Source: Halomonas sp. Bachu 37 (GTDB lineage: Bacteria > Pseudomonadota > Gammaproteobacteria > Pseudomonadales > Halomonadaceae). From it: a stretch of 64,000 nucleotides of DNA. This document shows, one piece after another, positions 49,403-57,821 of the stretch. Both the position numbers and the translations under genes were made by a program. The notes beneath the pieces were generated by a model. That model was given only the letters and a program-made list of their open reading frames with translations, made no database searches and had not been told where the DNA came from. The stretch lies in contig NZ_CP137552.1 of the NCBI RefSeq assembly GCF_039691755.1, forward strand, positions 682,001 to 746,000, given 5' to 3'. Position 1 is the first letter of the stretch. Each line of letters begins with the position of its first letter.

Positions 49403-51877
49403 TTACGCCTGTTCGGGTTCCGAAGAAGACGCCTTGGCGTTGTGGTCGATCAAGGAGCTCTTGTCACTGGCGAACTCCTCGTAGGCGAAATCATCCACGG
49501 TGAGCATTTCCAGCACTTCGGCCTCGAAGGTGCGCATGAAGGCGGCATCTTCCTCACTGACCAGGCCTTTCTCCAGGCCGGCTTCCATACGCGCTTCAGG
49601 ATGCAAGGCGGTCTGCGGCAGCTCGCCCTTGGCGTAGGCCTTGTTGACGGTACGATAGATCGTTTCCGCACGATCGTAATCCACCAGCAAGGCATTGTAG
49701 CGAGCCAGCGGGTTGCGTACCTGGCCGTCATCAGTATCCCAAGTGTTCTCGAGCAGCTTGCTGCGCAATGCACTGTGCGTGGAAACGCGGTGGGCGATAT
49801 CGCGGGCGAAATCGTCGTGGGGCTTGTCCCAGCGGCGACCGGTGGGCATCACGATGGCGTTGAGCACCTTGCCCAGCGCGCGGTTGGGCAGGTTGTCGAA
49901 GATCTCGACGAACGCCTGCTCGGCGCGATGCAGCAGGAAACGACAGCTGTAGTGCAGAAGCGCTTCTTCGCCTTCGACCTTGCTGCCCGCCTGCCACTGC
50001 TTGAGCACCATGGAGGTCAGGTAAAGGTTGGACAGCACATCGCCGAGGCGCGCGGAGAGCATTTCGCGTTTTTTCAGCGCCGAGCCCAGGCTGGCCATGG
50101 CGGCATCGGCGCACAGGCCGAAACCGGCCGAGAGCCGCGAGACGTCTTTGGCATAGACCGCCGCCGGTGCATCGAAGGGCACACTGGCCTTGCCCAGGCC
50201 GAGACCCAGGGTGAAGGCTCGCGCGGCGTTACCGAAGATCAAGCCGGTGTGGCTGAAGAAGGCCTTGTCGAACGCCTTGGCATCGTTGTTATCCTTGGCG
50301 GCAAGCTCTTCGAGCACGTAAGGATGGCAGCGAATCGCGCCCTGACCGAAGATCATCAGGTTGCGGGTCATGATGTTGGCGCCTTCCACGGTAATCGCCA
50401 CCGGGTTGGCGCTGTAGCCGATGCCCAGGTAGTTGCGCGGGCCAAGGGTTACTGCCTTGCCGCCGTGGACATCCATGGCATCGCTGAGGAGGACGCGCTG
50501 GAATTCGGTCAGCTGGCTTTTCAGAATCGCCGAGGGTACTGCAGGCTTTTCACCATGGTCGATAAGGTTGGCGGTCTGGTAGACGGTAGCCTGGGCGATG
50601 TAAGCCAGGGAGGCGATTCGAGCCAACGGTTCTTGTACGCCTTCCATCTCGGCCACAGGGACGTTGAACTGACGCCGTACGCGAGTGAAACCACCGCTCC
50701 AGCCGAGCGCATAACGGGCGGTGCCGGTGGCACCGGAGGGCAGGGTGATGCAGCGACCGATGGAGAGACATTCGACCAGCATCCGCCAGCCCTGGCCGAT
50801 CATGTCCTGGCCGCCGATGATGGTATCCAGCGGAACGAAAACGTCCTTGCCCTTGATCGGCCCGTTCATGAAGGGGCTGCCGATGGGGTGGTGGCGGCGG
50901 CCGATCTCCATGCCGGCAGTGTCGCGGGGGATCAACGCCAGGGTAATACCGCGATCTTCATCGGCGCCCAGGAGGTTCTCGGGGTCGAAAAGACGGAAGG
51001 CCAGCCCCACCACGGTGGCGATGGGAGCGAGGGTTATCCAGCGCTTATCGAAGTTCAGGCGCACGCCGAGAACTTCTTGGCCATCGACCTCTTGCTTGCA
51101 GACGATCCCGGTATCGGGCAGCGAAGTGGCGTCGGAACCAGCGCGAGGACCGGTCAGGCCGAAGCAGGGAATTTCGCGGCCATCGGCCAGGCGTGGCAGG
51201 TAATGATCCTTCTGCTCCTGGGTGCCATACTTGAGCAGCAGCTCACCCGGGCCCAACGAGTTGGGAACGCCTACGGTGACCATCAGGGTCTCGTTGGCGG
51301 ACAGCTTCTGCAGCACCATGGATTGTGCCTTGGCGGAGAAGCCCAAGCCGCCGTACTCCTTGGGAATGATCATGCCGAAGAAGCCTTCGCGCTTGAGCAA
51401 GTCCCACAATTCCTGGGGCAGGTCGGCGCGCTCACGGGCGATTTCCCAGGCATTGCACATGCCGGCGGCCTCGGCACACTGATTGTCGAGAAACGCTTGC
51501 TCTTCCTCGGTAAGACCGGCGTCACTGTACTCGAGCAGCGTGTTCCACTGCGGTTTACCCGAGAACAACTGGCCGTCCCAGGAGACGGTACCCGCTTCCA
51601 GGGCGGTACGCTCGGTAGCGGACACCTTGGGCGCCACTTTCTTGAACATGGCGAACAGGCGCGGCGTCAGCCAGGTGCGGCGCAGTGCGGGAAGGCCCGC
51701 AGCGGCTACCCCGGCGGCTCCGATCAACAGGATGACACCGATGACTTCGGCATCCAGCGCCAGGCCAACCAGCCCTAGAATACCGAGCACTGCCAGTGCC
51801 GGTAGCGCACCGGCTTCGCGGCGCATCACCACCAGCAGGCCGACCACGGCCAGCACGATGAGCAGAAGGGTGAGCAT
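49403..51877 (-). CDS. fadE: Acyl-CoA dehydrogenase FadE
   Basis: 824 aa, the size of the large FadE family in gammaproteobacteria (E. coli FadE about 814). Two hydrophobic segments at residues 1-60 are followed by the acyl-CoA dehydrogenase fold (FGLTGPRAGSDATSLPDTG in part; YGGLGFSAKAQSMVLQKL; and GANIMTRNLMIFGQGAIRCHP in part). It catalyses the first step of fatty acid beta-oxidation. GGAG precedes the ATG. It is preceded by a bet gene terminator, so transcribed separately. Confidence 0.94.
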   Translation of the reverse strand: MLTLLLIVLAVVGLLVVMRREAGALPALAVLGILGLVGLALDAEVIGVILLIGAAGVAAAGLPALRRTWLTPRLFAMFKKVAPKVSATERTALEAGTVSWDGQLFSGKPQWNTLLEYSDAGLTEEEQAFLDNQCAEAAGMCNAWEIARERADLPQELWDLLKREGFFGMIIPKEYGGLGFSAKAQSMVLQKLSANETLMVTVGVPNSLGPGELLLKYGTQEQKDHYLPRLADGREIPCFGLTGPRAGSDATSLPDTGIVCKQEVDGQEVLGVRLNFDKRWITLAPIATVVGLAFRLFDPENLLGADEDRGITLALIPRDTAGMEIGRRHHPIGSPFMNGPIKGKDVFVPLDTIIGGQDMIGQGWRMLVECLSIGRCITLPSGATGTARYALGWSGGFTRVRRQFNVPVAEMEGVQEPLARIASLAYIAQATVYQTANLIDHGEKPAVPSAILKSQLTEFQRVLLSDAMDVHGGKAVTLGPRNYLGIGYSANPVAITVEGANIMTRNLMIFGQGAIRCHPYVLEELAAKDNNDAKAFDKAFFSHTGLIFGNAARAFTLGLGLGKASVPFDAPAAVYAKDVSRLSAGFGLCADAAMASLGSALKKREMLSARLGDVLSNLYLTSMVLKQWQAGSKVEGEEALLHYSCRFLLHRAEQAFVEIFDNLPNRALGKVLNAIVMPTGRRWDKPHDDFARDIAHRVSTHSALRSKLLENTWDTDDGQVRNPLARYNALLVDYDRAETIYRTVNKAYAKGELPQTALHPEARMEAGLEKGLVSEEDAAFMRTFEAEVLEMLTVDDFAYEEFASDKSSLIDHNAKASSSEPEQA

Positions 51878-51987
51878 GAGTAATCTCCATGGTTTGTTAT
51901 GCTGAAAGCAGAAACTCGAACAGTTGTTTGAATAGTGGCAGAGGGGCTTGGTTCACTGCAAGTCCTATCGGCCTTGCTGTAGCGAAC

Positions 51988-52023
51988 AAAAAAGGCCTTA
52001 TCTGTTACCACAGAGTAAGGCCT
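51988..52023 (-). terminator. Intrinsic terminator after betA
   Basis: An 8-bp stem AGGCCTTA / TAAGGCCT with a 15-nt loop (51993-52023). On the minus strand it is followed by TTTTTT. It lies 43 bases past the betA stop. Confidence 0.85.
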
Positions 52024-52065
52024 GAGACGGGATAAAGATAAGTAAAAGCTACAGAAAAATGCTAT

Positions 52066-53748
52066 CTACGCTGCAGTCGTCGCACGCTTGGCTGGCGTCT
52101 GGCCGGCCACGTAATAATCCACCTTGGCGCGGGGCAGGGGGGCGCGGCCGCGAATACGATCAGCGATTTTTTCCGCCAGCATGATCGTCGGCGCGTTGAG
52201 ATTGCCGGTGGGGATCACCGGGAAGAGCGAAGCGTCCACGACGCGTAGCCCCTCGAGGCCATGAACGCGCCCCTGACCATCGGTGACGGCCATCTCGCCT
52301 TCGCCCATACGACAGCTGCCACAGGGGTGATAGGCCGTTTCCGCATGCTGCTTGACGAAGTTGTCCAGCTCCTCATCGCTCTGTACTTCCGGGCCCGGTG
52401 CGATCTCGCGGCCACGATACTTGTCGAAGGCAGGCTGGGCGATGATTTCACGGGTCAGGCGAATCGCATCGCGAAATTCCTGCCAGTCCTTTTCCTTCGC
52501 CATGTAGTTGAACAGGATGCTGGGTGCGGCGTGGGGATCTTTCGACACCAGGCGAATCCGGCCACGGCTTTCCGAGCGCATCGAACCGACATGAGCCTGA
52601 AAGCCGTGTGCCTGCACCGCGCTCTTGCCGTTATAGCTGATGGCTATGGGCAGAAAGTGGTACTGCAGGTTGGGCCACTGTTCCTCATCGCGGCTGCGGA
52701 TGAAGGCGCAGGATTCGAACTGATTGCTGGCGCCGACGCCGGTACCGTTGAACAGCCATTGCGCACCGATCCTGGGCTGGTTGTACCACTTGAGTGCCGG
52801 ATAGAGGGAAATTGGCTCCTCGCACTGGTACTGGATATACATTTCCAGATGGTCCTGGAGATTCTCGCCCACGCCAGGCAATTCATGTACCACGGGGATG
52901 TCGAGTTGCTTGAGCAACTCTGGATTGCCAACGCCGGAGCGCTGCAGAATCTGCGGCGAGGCGATGGCGCCGCCGCAGAGCAGGACTTCACGGCGGGCGC
53001 GGGCCTGCTGTGGTTGCCCTTTGCGCTCGTAACGCACGCCCACGGCCCGCTTGCCCTCGAATTCGATCGCGTCGGTGAGCGCGTGGGTCTCGATGGTCAG
53101 GTTGCTGCGTTGCTTGGCGCTATCCAGGTAGCCCCGGGCGGTTGAAGCACGACGACCCTTGGGCGTGACGAAACGGTCCATGGGGCCGAAGCCTTCCTGC
53201 TGGTAGCCGTTGACGTCATCGGTCTCGGGATAGCCCGCTTGCTTGCCCGCCTCGATAAAGGTGCGGTAAAGCGGATTGTTGGTCCCTTTCGGAGTGGTAA
53301 CACTTACCGGGCCATCGCCGCCGTGATAGTCGTTGGGGCCGATATCGCGGGTTTCCGATTTCTTGAAATAGGGCAGGCAACTCAGGTAGTCCCAATCTTC
53401 CAGGCCCGGCTCCTTGGCCCAGTTGTCGTAATCCAGCGCATTGCCGCGGATATAGCACATGCCGTTGATCAGCGATGAACCACCTAGGCCCTTGCCGCGG
53501 CCGCACTCCATGCGGCGGCCGTCCATATGCGGCTCGGGGTCGGTTTCGAATGCCCAGTTATAGCGCTTGCCCTGTAGCGGATAAGCCAGGGCGGCGGGCA
53601 TCTGGGTGCGAAAATCGAAGCGATAATCCGGACCGCCGGCTTCCAGCAGCAATACCTGAATTTCGGGATCTTCGGTCAGGCGTGTGGCCAGCACGTTTCC
53701 CGCCGAGCCGGCACCGATGATGATGTAGTCATATTCACGTTGGCTCAT
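52066..53748 (-). CDS. betA: Choline dehydrogenase BetA
   Basis: 560 aa GMC-family flavoprotein that oxidises choline to betaine aldehyde at the inner membrane. FAD motif [19 protein letters not shown] at residues 5-23, the substrate/FAD loop [20 protein letters not shown] (90s), and the active-site His region [19 protein letters not shown] near 465 fit BetA. AGGAG lies before the ATG at 53748. Order betI-betB-betA matches the known operon. Product glycine betaine is the main osmolyte of such halophiles. Confidence 0.96.
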   Translation of the reverse strand: MSQREYDYIIIGAGSAGNVLATRLTEDPEIQVLLLEAGGPDYRFDFRTQMPAALAYPLQGKRYNWAFETDPEPHMDGRRMECGRGKGLGGSSLINGMCYIRGNALDYDNWAKEPGLEDWDYLSCLPYFKKSETRDIGPNDYHGGDGPVSVTTPKGTNNPLYRTFIEAGKQAGYPETDDVNGYQQEGFGPMDRFVTPKGRRASTARGYLDSAKQRSNLTIETHALTDAIEFEGKRAVGVRYERKGQPQQARARREVLLCGGAIASPQILQRSGVGNPELLKQLDIPVVHELPGVGENLQDHLEMYIQYQCEEPISLYPALKWYNQPRIGAQWLFNGTGVGASNQFESCAFIRSRDEEQWPNLQYHFLPIAISYNGKSAVQAHGFQAHVGSMRSESRGRIRLVSKDPHAAPSILFNYMAKEKDWQEFRDAIRLTREIIAQPAFDKYRGREIAPGPEVQSDEELDNFVKQHAETAYHPCGSCRMGEGEMAVTDGQGRVHGLEGLRVVDASLFPVIPTGNLNAPTIMLAEKIADRIRGRAPLPRAKVDYYVAGQTPAKRATTAA

Positions 53749-53758
53749 AAACGGCTCC

Positions 53759-55270
53759 TTAAAACACCGATTCGAAGGGACCCATCTCCACCTGGATCGA
53801 CTTGGTCTGGGTGTAATGGCCCAGGGTTTCGATACCGTTCTCACGACCGATTCCCGACTGCTTGTAGCCACCCACCGGCATTTCCGAAGGCGATTCGCCC
53901 CAGGTATTGAGCCAGCAGATACCGGCCTGCAATTGATGAATCACGCGGTGCGCCCGGCTCAGGCTTTCGCTGAATACCCCTGCGGCAAGGCCGTAATGGG
54001 TGTCGTTGGCGCGGCGAATGACTTCATCCTCGTCATCGAAGGCGAGAACCGACATTACCGGACCGAAGATCTCTTCGCGCACGATGCGCATGTCATCGGT
54101 GCAGTCGGTGAAAACCGTGGGTGCGGCCCAGGCACCATTGGCGAAGTCGCCCGTATTCCAGGTATCGCCTCCGATCAGAACGCGAGCGCCTTGCTCCTTG
54201 CCAAGCTCAATGTAGGAGAGCACCTTCTGCTGATGCTCGAAGCTCACCAACGGGCCGAAGTTGACACTCGGGTCCATCGGGTCGCCGGCTTTTATACGCT
54301 TGACGCGTTCCACCAGCCTGGCTTCAAAGGCTTCCTTGATACTGCGCTCGACGAACACGCGAGTACCGTTGGTGCAGATCTGACCCGTGGAGTAGAAGTT
54401 GGCCATCATCGCGGCATCGGCGGCGCGATCGAGGTCGGCGTCGGCAAACACGATTAGCGGTGACTTGCCGCCCAGCTCCATGGTGACTTCCTTGAGCGTG
54501 GAGCCGCCAGCCGCCGCCATGACTTTCTTGCCGGTGCCCACTTCGCCGGTAAATGTCACCTTGGCGATGCCCGGGTGCTCGGTCAGCATGGCGCCGACGC
54601 GGCCATCGCCTTGCACCACGTTGAAGACCCCATCGGGCAGACCAGCCTCGGTGAATATCTCGGCAAGCGCCAAGGTAGTGAGCGGCGTGACTTCACTGGG
54701 CTTGAAGACGATGGCGTTGCCCGCCGCCAGCGCGGGAGCCGCTTTCCAGCAGGCAATCTGGATGGGGTAGTTCCAGGCACCGATCGCGCCGATCACGCCC
54801 AGCGGTTCACGGCGGGTGTAGACAAAGGAGCTTTCGCGCAGCGGTATCTGGCTACCTTCGATGGCGGGCGCCAGGCCGGCGTAATATTCCAGGGCATCGG
54901 CCCCGGTGACGATGTCGACACCGGCGGTTTCACTGATCGGTTTGCCGGTATTGCGGGTTTCCAGCTCGGCGAGCTCATCGTTGCGCTCGCGCAGGATCGC
55001 CACGGCCCGCAGCATGATGCGCGTACGCTCCATGGCAGTCATTGCGGCCCACTGGCGCTGTCCGGCCTGTGCGGATTCGACGGCGGCATCGACATCGGCC
55101 TGGCTCGCCGTCTGCACGTCCGCCAGCGGGCTGCCATCAAAAGGGTTGGTGACGCTGAAAGTTTCGCCGGAGGTGGCATCGACCCGACGGCCATTAATAT
55201 AAAGCGGAAGCATGTCGGAGTGAGTATTCGAGCGAGTATTGGTAGCGGAGAAAGAGGCGTAATCAGTCAT
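53759..55270 (-). CDS. betB: Betaine aldehyde dehydrogenase BetB
   Basis: 503 aa NAD-dependent aldehyde dehydrogenase making glycine betaine. Catalytic Cys is in [15 protein letters not shown] near 302, Glu in [13 protein letters not shown] near 268, and the NAD loop [15 protein letters not shown] near 245. A 17-residue N-terminal extension precedes [10 protein letters not shown], so a downstream start is possible, but AAGGAGC is positioned for ATG 55270. It overlaps betI by 8 bp and is followed by betA after 10 bp. Confidence 0.96.
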   Translation of the reverse strand: MTDYASFSATNTRSNTHSDMLPLYINGRRVDATSGETFSVTNPFDGSPLADVQTASQADVDAAVESAQAGQRQWAAMTAMERTRIMLRAVAILRERNDELAELETRNTGKPISETAGVDIVTGADALEYYAGLAPAIEGSQIPLRESSFVYTRREPLGVIGAIGAWNYPIQIACWKAAPALAAGNAIVFKPSEVTPLTTLALAEIFTEAGLPDGVFNVVQGDGRVGAMLTEHPGIAKVTFTGEVGTGKKVMAAAGGSTLKEVTMELGGKSPLIVFADADLDRAADAAMMANFYSTGQICTNGTRVFVERSIKEAFEARLVERVKRIKAGDPMDPSVNFGPLVSFEHQQKVLSYIELGKEQGARVLIGGDTWNTGDFANGAWAAPTVFTDCTDDMRIVREEIFGPVMSVLAFDDEDEVIRRANDTHYGLAAGVFSESLSRAHRVIHQLQAGICWLNTWGESPSEMPVGGYKQSGIGRENGIETLGHYTQTKSIQVEMGPFESVF

Positions 55271-55910
55271 GCCGAGCTCCTTGTGCAGTCGGGTTTGCGG
55301 ACGAAGATGTAGCGGTATCAGGGAGGTGATACGCCAACAGCTGGTCGAGATATTGATGTGCCAAGCGGCGTGCCTGGTCGGCGTCGAGCCCTTCGGGCGT
55401 CAGGGCGCCGCGGAGCCATAGGCCATCGATCATGGCGGCTAGCCCACGGGCGGCATTACGTGCGTTTTCCCGAGGCATGACGCGGCGGAACTGGGAACAG
55501 AGATTGGCGTAGAGACGGCGGTCGTTGACATTCTGCAGCCGTTGCAACATGGGCTTGTGCATGCTGCTGGACCAGAAGGCCAGCCAGGTCTTCGCGGCCG
55601 GTCCGGTAACCTGGGTGCGATCGAAATTACCTTCGATGATGGCGCCAATATGGGCGCGTGGGGAATCATCGACGAGATTCCGGCGCCTGGCGGCCACGGC
55701 ATCGCTCAAGTCGGTGAGGATCTGGCGCATGGTCGCTTCCAGAAGCCCATCCTTGCCGCCGAAATAATGACTGATAATGCCTGCCGAGACGCCGGCGTGG
55801 CGGGAAATACGCATCACCGTGGCTTCCGCCAGGCCGACTTCGTCGATCGCCACCATTGTGGCCGTGATCAACTGCTTGCGGCGTATGGGTTCCATTCCAA
55901 CCTTGGGCAC
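55263..55910 (-). CDS. betI: TetR-family repressor BetI
   Basis: 215 aa. The TetR-type HTH covers residues about 8-55 ([43 protein letters not shown]), which matches BetI. The C-terminal domain is the choline-sensing half. The start is a GTG preceded by AGGAG at six bases. Upstream, toward choX, there is a perfect palindrome that is likely its operator. It represses the bet genes until choline is present. Confidence 0.94.
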   Translation of the reverse strand: MPKVGMEPIRRKQLITATMVAIDEVGLAEATVMRISRHAGVSAGIISHYFGGKDGLLEATMRQILTDLSDAVAARRRNLVDDSPRAHIGAIIEGNFDRTQVTGPAAKTWLAFWSSSMHKPMLQRLQNVNDRRLYANLCSQFRRVMPRENARNAARGLAAMIDGLWLRGALTPEGLDADQARRLAHQYLDQLLAYHLPDTATSSSANPTAQGARHD

Positions 55911-56008
55911 AACGGACTCCTGTCTAGCTACTGCGTCTTTCTACTGTGTTAGCGCCGGCACTTGAAAGCCAAGCGTGAGCATGGTTACCTACATATGGTT
56001 GCATTTTT

Positions 56009-56026
56009 TTATTGAACGTTCAATTA
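56009..56026. promoter_or_regulatory. BetI operator-like palindrome between betI and choX
   Basis: ATTGAACGTTCAAT (56011-56024) is a perfect 14-bp palindrome in the AT-rich divergent promoter region. TetR-type BetI sites contain similar TTGAACG/CGTTCAA cores. It may control both betIBA and choX. Confidence 0.65.
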
Positions 56027-56061
56027 ATAAACAGAGCGTCGACTAAATATCAGGAGCCTCT

Positions 56062-57018
56062 ATGAAAACCTCAATTCTTACGCCGAAAACTCTGCTCGCC
56101 GCCATGGCGCTGGCGGGTGGCACAGTCAGCCTTCCGGTGATGGCTCAAGCGGAGCAGTGCGAGACAGTACGATTTGCCGAAGTTGGTTGGACCGATATCA
56201 CCACCACGACCGCATTTGCCACGGAAGTTCTGGAAGCGCTGGGTTATGCCACGAGCATCGATACAGTCTCGGTGCCGATCGCCTACGCAGGGATGCGCAA
56301 CAATGATTTCGACGTGTTTCTGGGTAACTGGATGCCTTCCATGGCCTCCATCAGCGACCCGTATGTCGAACGTGGCGAGGTCGATCGGCTTGCCGCCAAT
56401 CTTGAAGGCGCCAAGTACACACTGGCGGTTCCCCAGTATGTACATGATGCCGGCGTGACATCCATCGCCGACCTGAACGAACATGCCGAGCGATTCGAAC
56501 GCAGTATTCATGGCATCGAGGCGGGTAACGATGGCAATGAAATGATCGAGCAGATGATCGAGGATGACGCCCACGATCTGTCGGACTGGCAGGTGATCGA
56601 TTCCAGCGAGGCGGGAATGTTGTCTGAATTGCGCGCCAGGGTGCCCGATGAGACGTGGATGGTATTTCTGGGCTGGGAACCCCATCCGATGAACACCAAC
56701 TTCGATATCGCCTATCTCGAGGGCGGAGACGATTACTTCGGCCCCAACCTGGGAGGCGCCACGGTCTATACCAACACCCGCGGCGGCTACACCGATGAAT
56801 GTCCCAATGTGGGTGAATTCCTGAATAACCTCTCCTTCACTCTGGAAATGGAGAACCAGGTGATGAGCGCCCTCATGGATGAGGGCGAGGACCCGCGCGA
56901 GGCGGCACGTGCTTATCTGCAGGAGAACGATGAATTGCTCGACGAGTGGCTGGAAGGGGTGACCACTCGTGATGGTGAAGACGGCACCTCTGCTGTTCGC
57001 GCAGCGCTGGAAAAGTAA
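56062..57018 (+). CDS. choX: Choline/betaine ABC transporter substrate-binding protein ChoX-like
   Basis: 318 aa with signal peptide MKTSILTPKTLLAAMALAGG... ending in a VMAQA-type cleavage site. The OpuAC/ChoX fold shows VRFAEVGWTDITTTTAFATEVL, FDVFLGNWMPSM and MVFLGWEPHPMN; the Trp and Phe pattern fits an aromatic cage for choline or betaine. The gene starts with AGGAG at the right spacing and is divergent from betI. No ABC permease or ATPase gene follows: the next features are a hairpin and tRNA-Met, so it is an orphan binding protein in this window. Confidence 0.88.
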   Translation: MKTSILTPKTLLAAMALAGGTVSLPVMAQAEQCETVRFAEVGWTDITTTTAFATEVLEALGYATSIDTVSVPIAYAGMRNNDFDVFLGNWMPSMASISDPYVERGEVDRLAANLEGAKYTLAVPQYVHDAGVTSIADLNEHAERFERSIHGIEAGNDGNEMIEQMIEDDAHDLSDWQVIDSSEAGMLSELRARVPDETWMVFLGWEPHPMNTNFDIAYLEGGDDYFGPNLGGATVYTNTRGGYTDECPNVGEFLNNLSFTLEMENQVMSALMDEGEDPREAARAYLQENDELLDEWLEGVTTRDGEDGTSAVRAALEK

Positions 57019-57039
57019 GGCCTGCTCCCGCCTCTGCGC

Positions 57040-57066
57040 AAGGCAAGCCTTTATCCGGCTTGCCTT
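57040..57066 (+). terminator. Hairpin after choX, weak terminator
   Basis: AAGGCAAGCC / GGCTTGCCTT with a 7-nt loop, 22 bp past the choX stop. It is followed by CGTCC rather than a T-run, so it may be a weak terminator or a 3' stabiliser. Confidence 0.5.
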
Positions 57067-57110
57067 CGTCCGCCAAGCAAGGCATAATCTGCACCCGCTG
57101 AAGGCGGAAA

Positions 57111-57187
57111 GGCTACGTAGCTCAGCTGGTTAGAGCACATCACTCATAATGATGGGGTCCCCTGTTCAAATCAGGGCGTAGCCACCA
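57111..57187 (+). tRNA. tRNA-Met (anticodon CAT), elongator type
   Basis: 77 nt with an encoded CCA. The acceptor stem GGCTACG pairs with CGTAGCC; the D arm is GCTCAGCTGGTTAGAGC; the anticodon stem CATCA/TGATG closes the loop CTCATAA with CAT; the T arm is CCCTG TTCAAAT CAGGG. The sequence is close to elongator tRNA-Met of enteric bacteria. Confidence 0.97.
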
Positions 57188-57223
57188 GCTTCAGTCAGGC
57201 GTTTGAATAGACGCTGCGTTTAT

Positions 57224-57334
57224 GGTGGCCCCTTAGGTCCTCTCGCAACGCTAAACTGCGAACCCCGCCAGGCCCGGAAGGGAGCAACGGTAGTGGTGGA
57301 TGCGTGTGCCGGGATGTGGCTTTTGGGGCCGCCT
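57224..57334 (+). ncRNA. ffs: Signal recognition particle RNA (4.5S RNA)
   Basis: The terminal helix pairs GGTGGCCCC (57224) with GGGGCCGCC (ending 57333). Inside are CTCTCGCAACGCTA, the conserved tetraloop region CCAGGCCCGGAAGGGAGCAACGG and GATGCGTGTGCCGGGATGT, all characteristic of bacterial 4.5S RNA. It binds Ffh for membrane targeting. Its 3' side is the junction with the Tn7-like remnant. Confidence 0.95.
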
Positions 57335-57363
57335 CCATTTCTTCTGTTGTCGTTCTCAACGAA

Positions 57364-57416
57364 ACTTGGCACAGTTTTCACAAGACTTGTCATAATTTGC
57401 AAAAAAACTTGGCATA
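57364..57416 (+). repeat. Three direct repeats resembling TnsB-binding sites
   Basis: ACTTGGCACA at 57364-57373, ACTTGTCATA at 57385-57394 and ACTTGGCATA at 57407-57416, all in the same orientation, with start-to-start distances of 21 and 22 bp. Each is flanked by AT-rich spacer. Confidence 0.8.
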
Positions 57417-57456
57417 AACTATTTCTTAGTGGCACAACTACAGAAATGGTGATGCC

Positions 57457-57757
57457 ATGTATCGCCGAAAGCTCCGCCCCTCCCTCGTCAAAAATCTCTA
57501 CAAATTTGTCAGCGTCAAAAACTATGGCGTGCTAACCGTTGAGTCCTCGCTCGAATTTGATGCTTGTTCCAGTTTGAATACTCGGATGCTGTCGTGTCTT
57601 TTGAAGCGCAGCCCGAGGGCTTTCATTATTGTTACGAAGCCAAGACCCCTCTGTACACCCGGATTTTCGCTTAGTCAGTGCGTCGGGTATCGATACGTTC
57701 GTTGAAATTAAGCCTAACAGTATTTCTCCAAGCCTGATGTTAGACAACGGTTTATAG
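57457..57757 (+). pseudogene. Broken tnsA-type transposon endonuclease gene
   Basis: ATG at 57457 opens MYRRKLRPSLVKNLYKFVSV and ESSLEFDAC in frame 1. Near 57567 a lost T shifts to the next frame, which continues FQFEYSDAVVSFEAQPEGFHYCYEAKTPLYT. At about 57660 a lost C shifts again, giving DFRLVSASGIDTFVEIKP, then a short tail to TAG at 57757. Joined, this matches the N-terminal catalytic domain of Tn7 TnsA, which cuts the 5' ends of the element: the Glu in SSLEFD, the Asp in the YT-P-DF position and the Glu-X-Lys of EIKP are all present. The C-terminal TnsC-interacting part is missing. Confidence 0.8.
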
Positions 57758-57821
57758 CAAAAAGAGACTGCTGAAAGCCAAATTATAAACTTGATGTTGA
57801 TGACTGATCGCCAGGGAGACT

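Larger units (their letters stand above)
57345..57757 (+). mobile_element. Remnant of the right end of a Tn7-like transposon at the ffs site
   Basis: The segment begins with TGTTGTCGTTC, 11 bp after the end of ffs; TGT is the usual terminus of Tn7-like elements. Three ACTTGKCAYA repeats follow at 21-22 bp spacing (57364, 57385, 57407), as TnsB-binding sites do. Then comes a broken tnsA transcribed inward, as next to the right end of Tn7. tnsB, tnsC, tniQ and a left end are absent. The downstream boundary is unknown and may include the 57.8-59.2 kb gene. The identification rests on family knowledge of Tn7-like elements, some of which insert at ffs. Confidence 0.75.

Noticed and set aside
49364..51778. 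Long open frame (804 codons) on the plus strand opposite fadE
   Set aside because: It mirrors the whole fadE gene in antisense, is rich in Gln, Gly and His as such shadows are, has no ribosome binding site and resembles no family.
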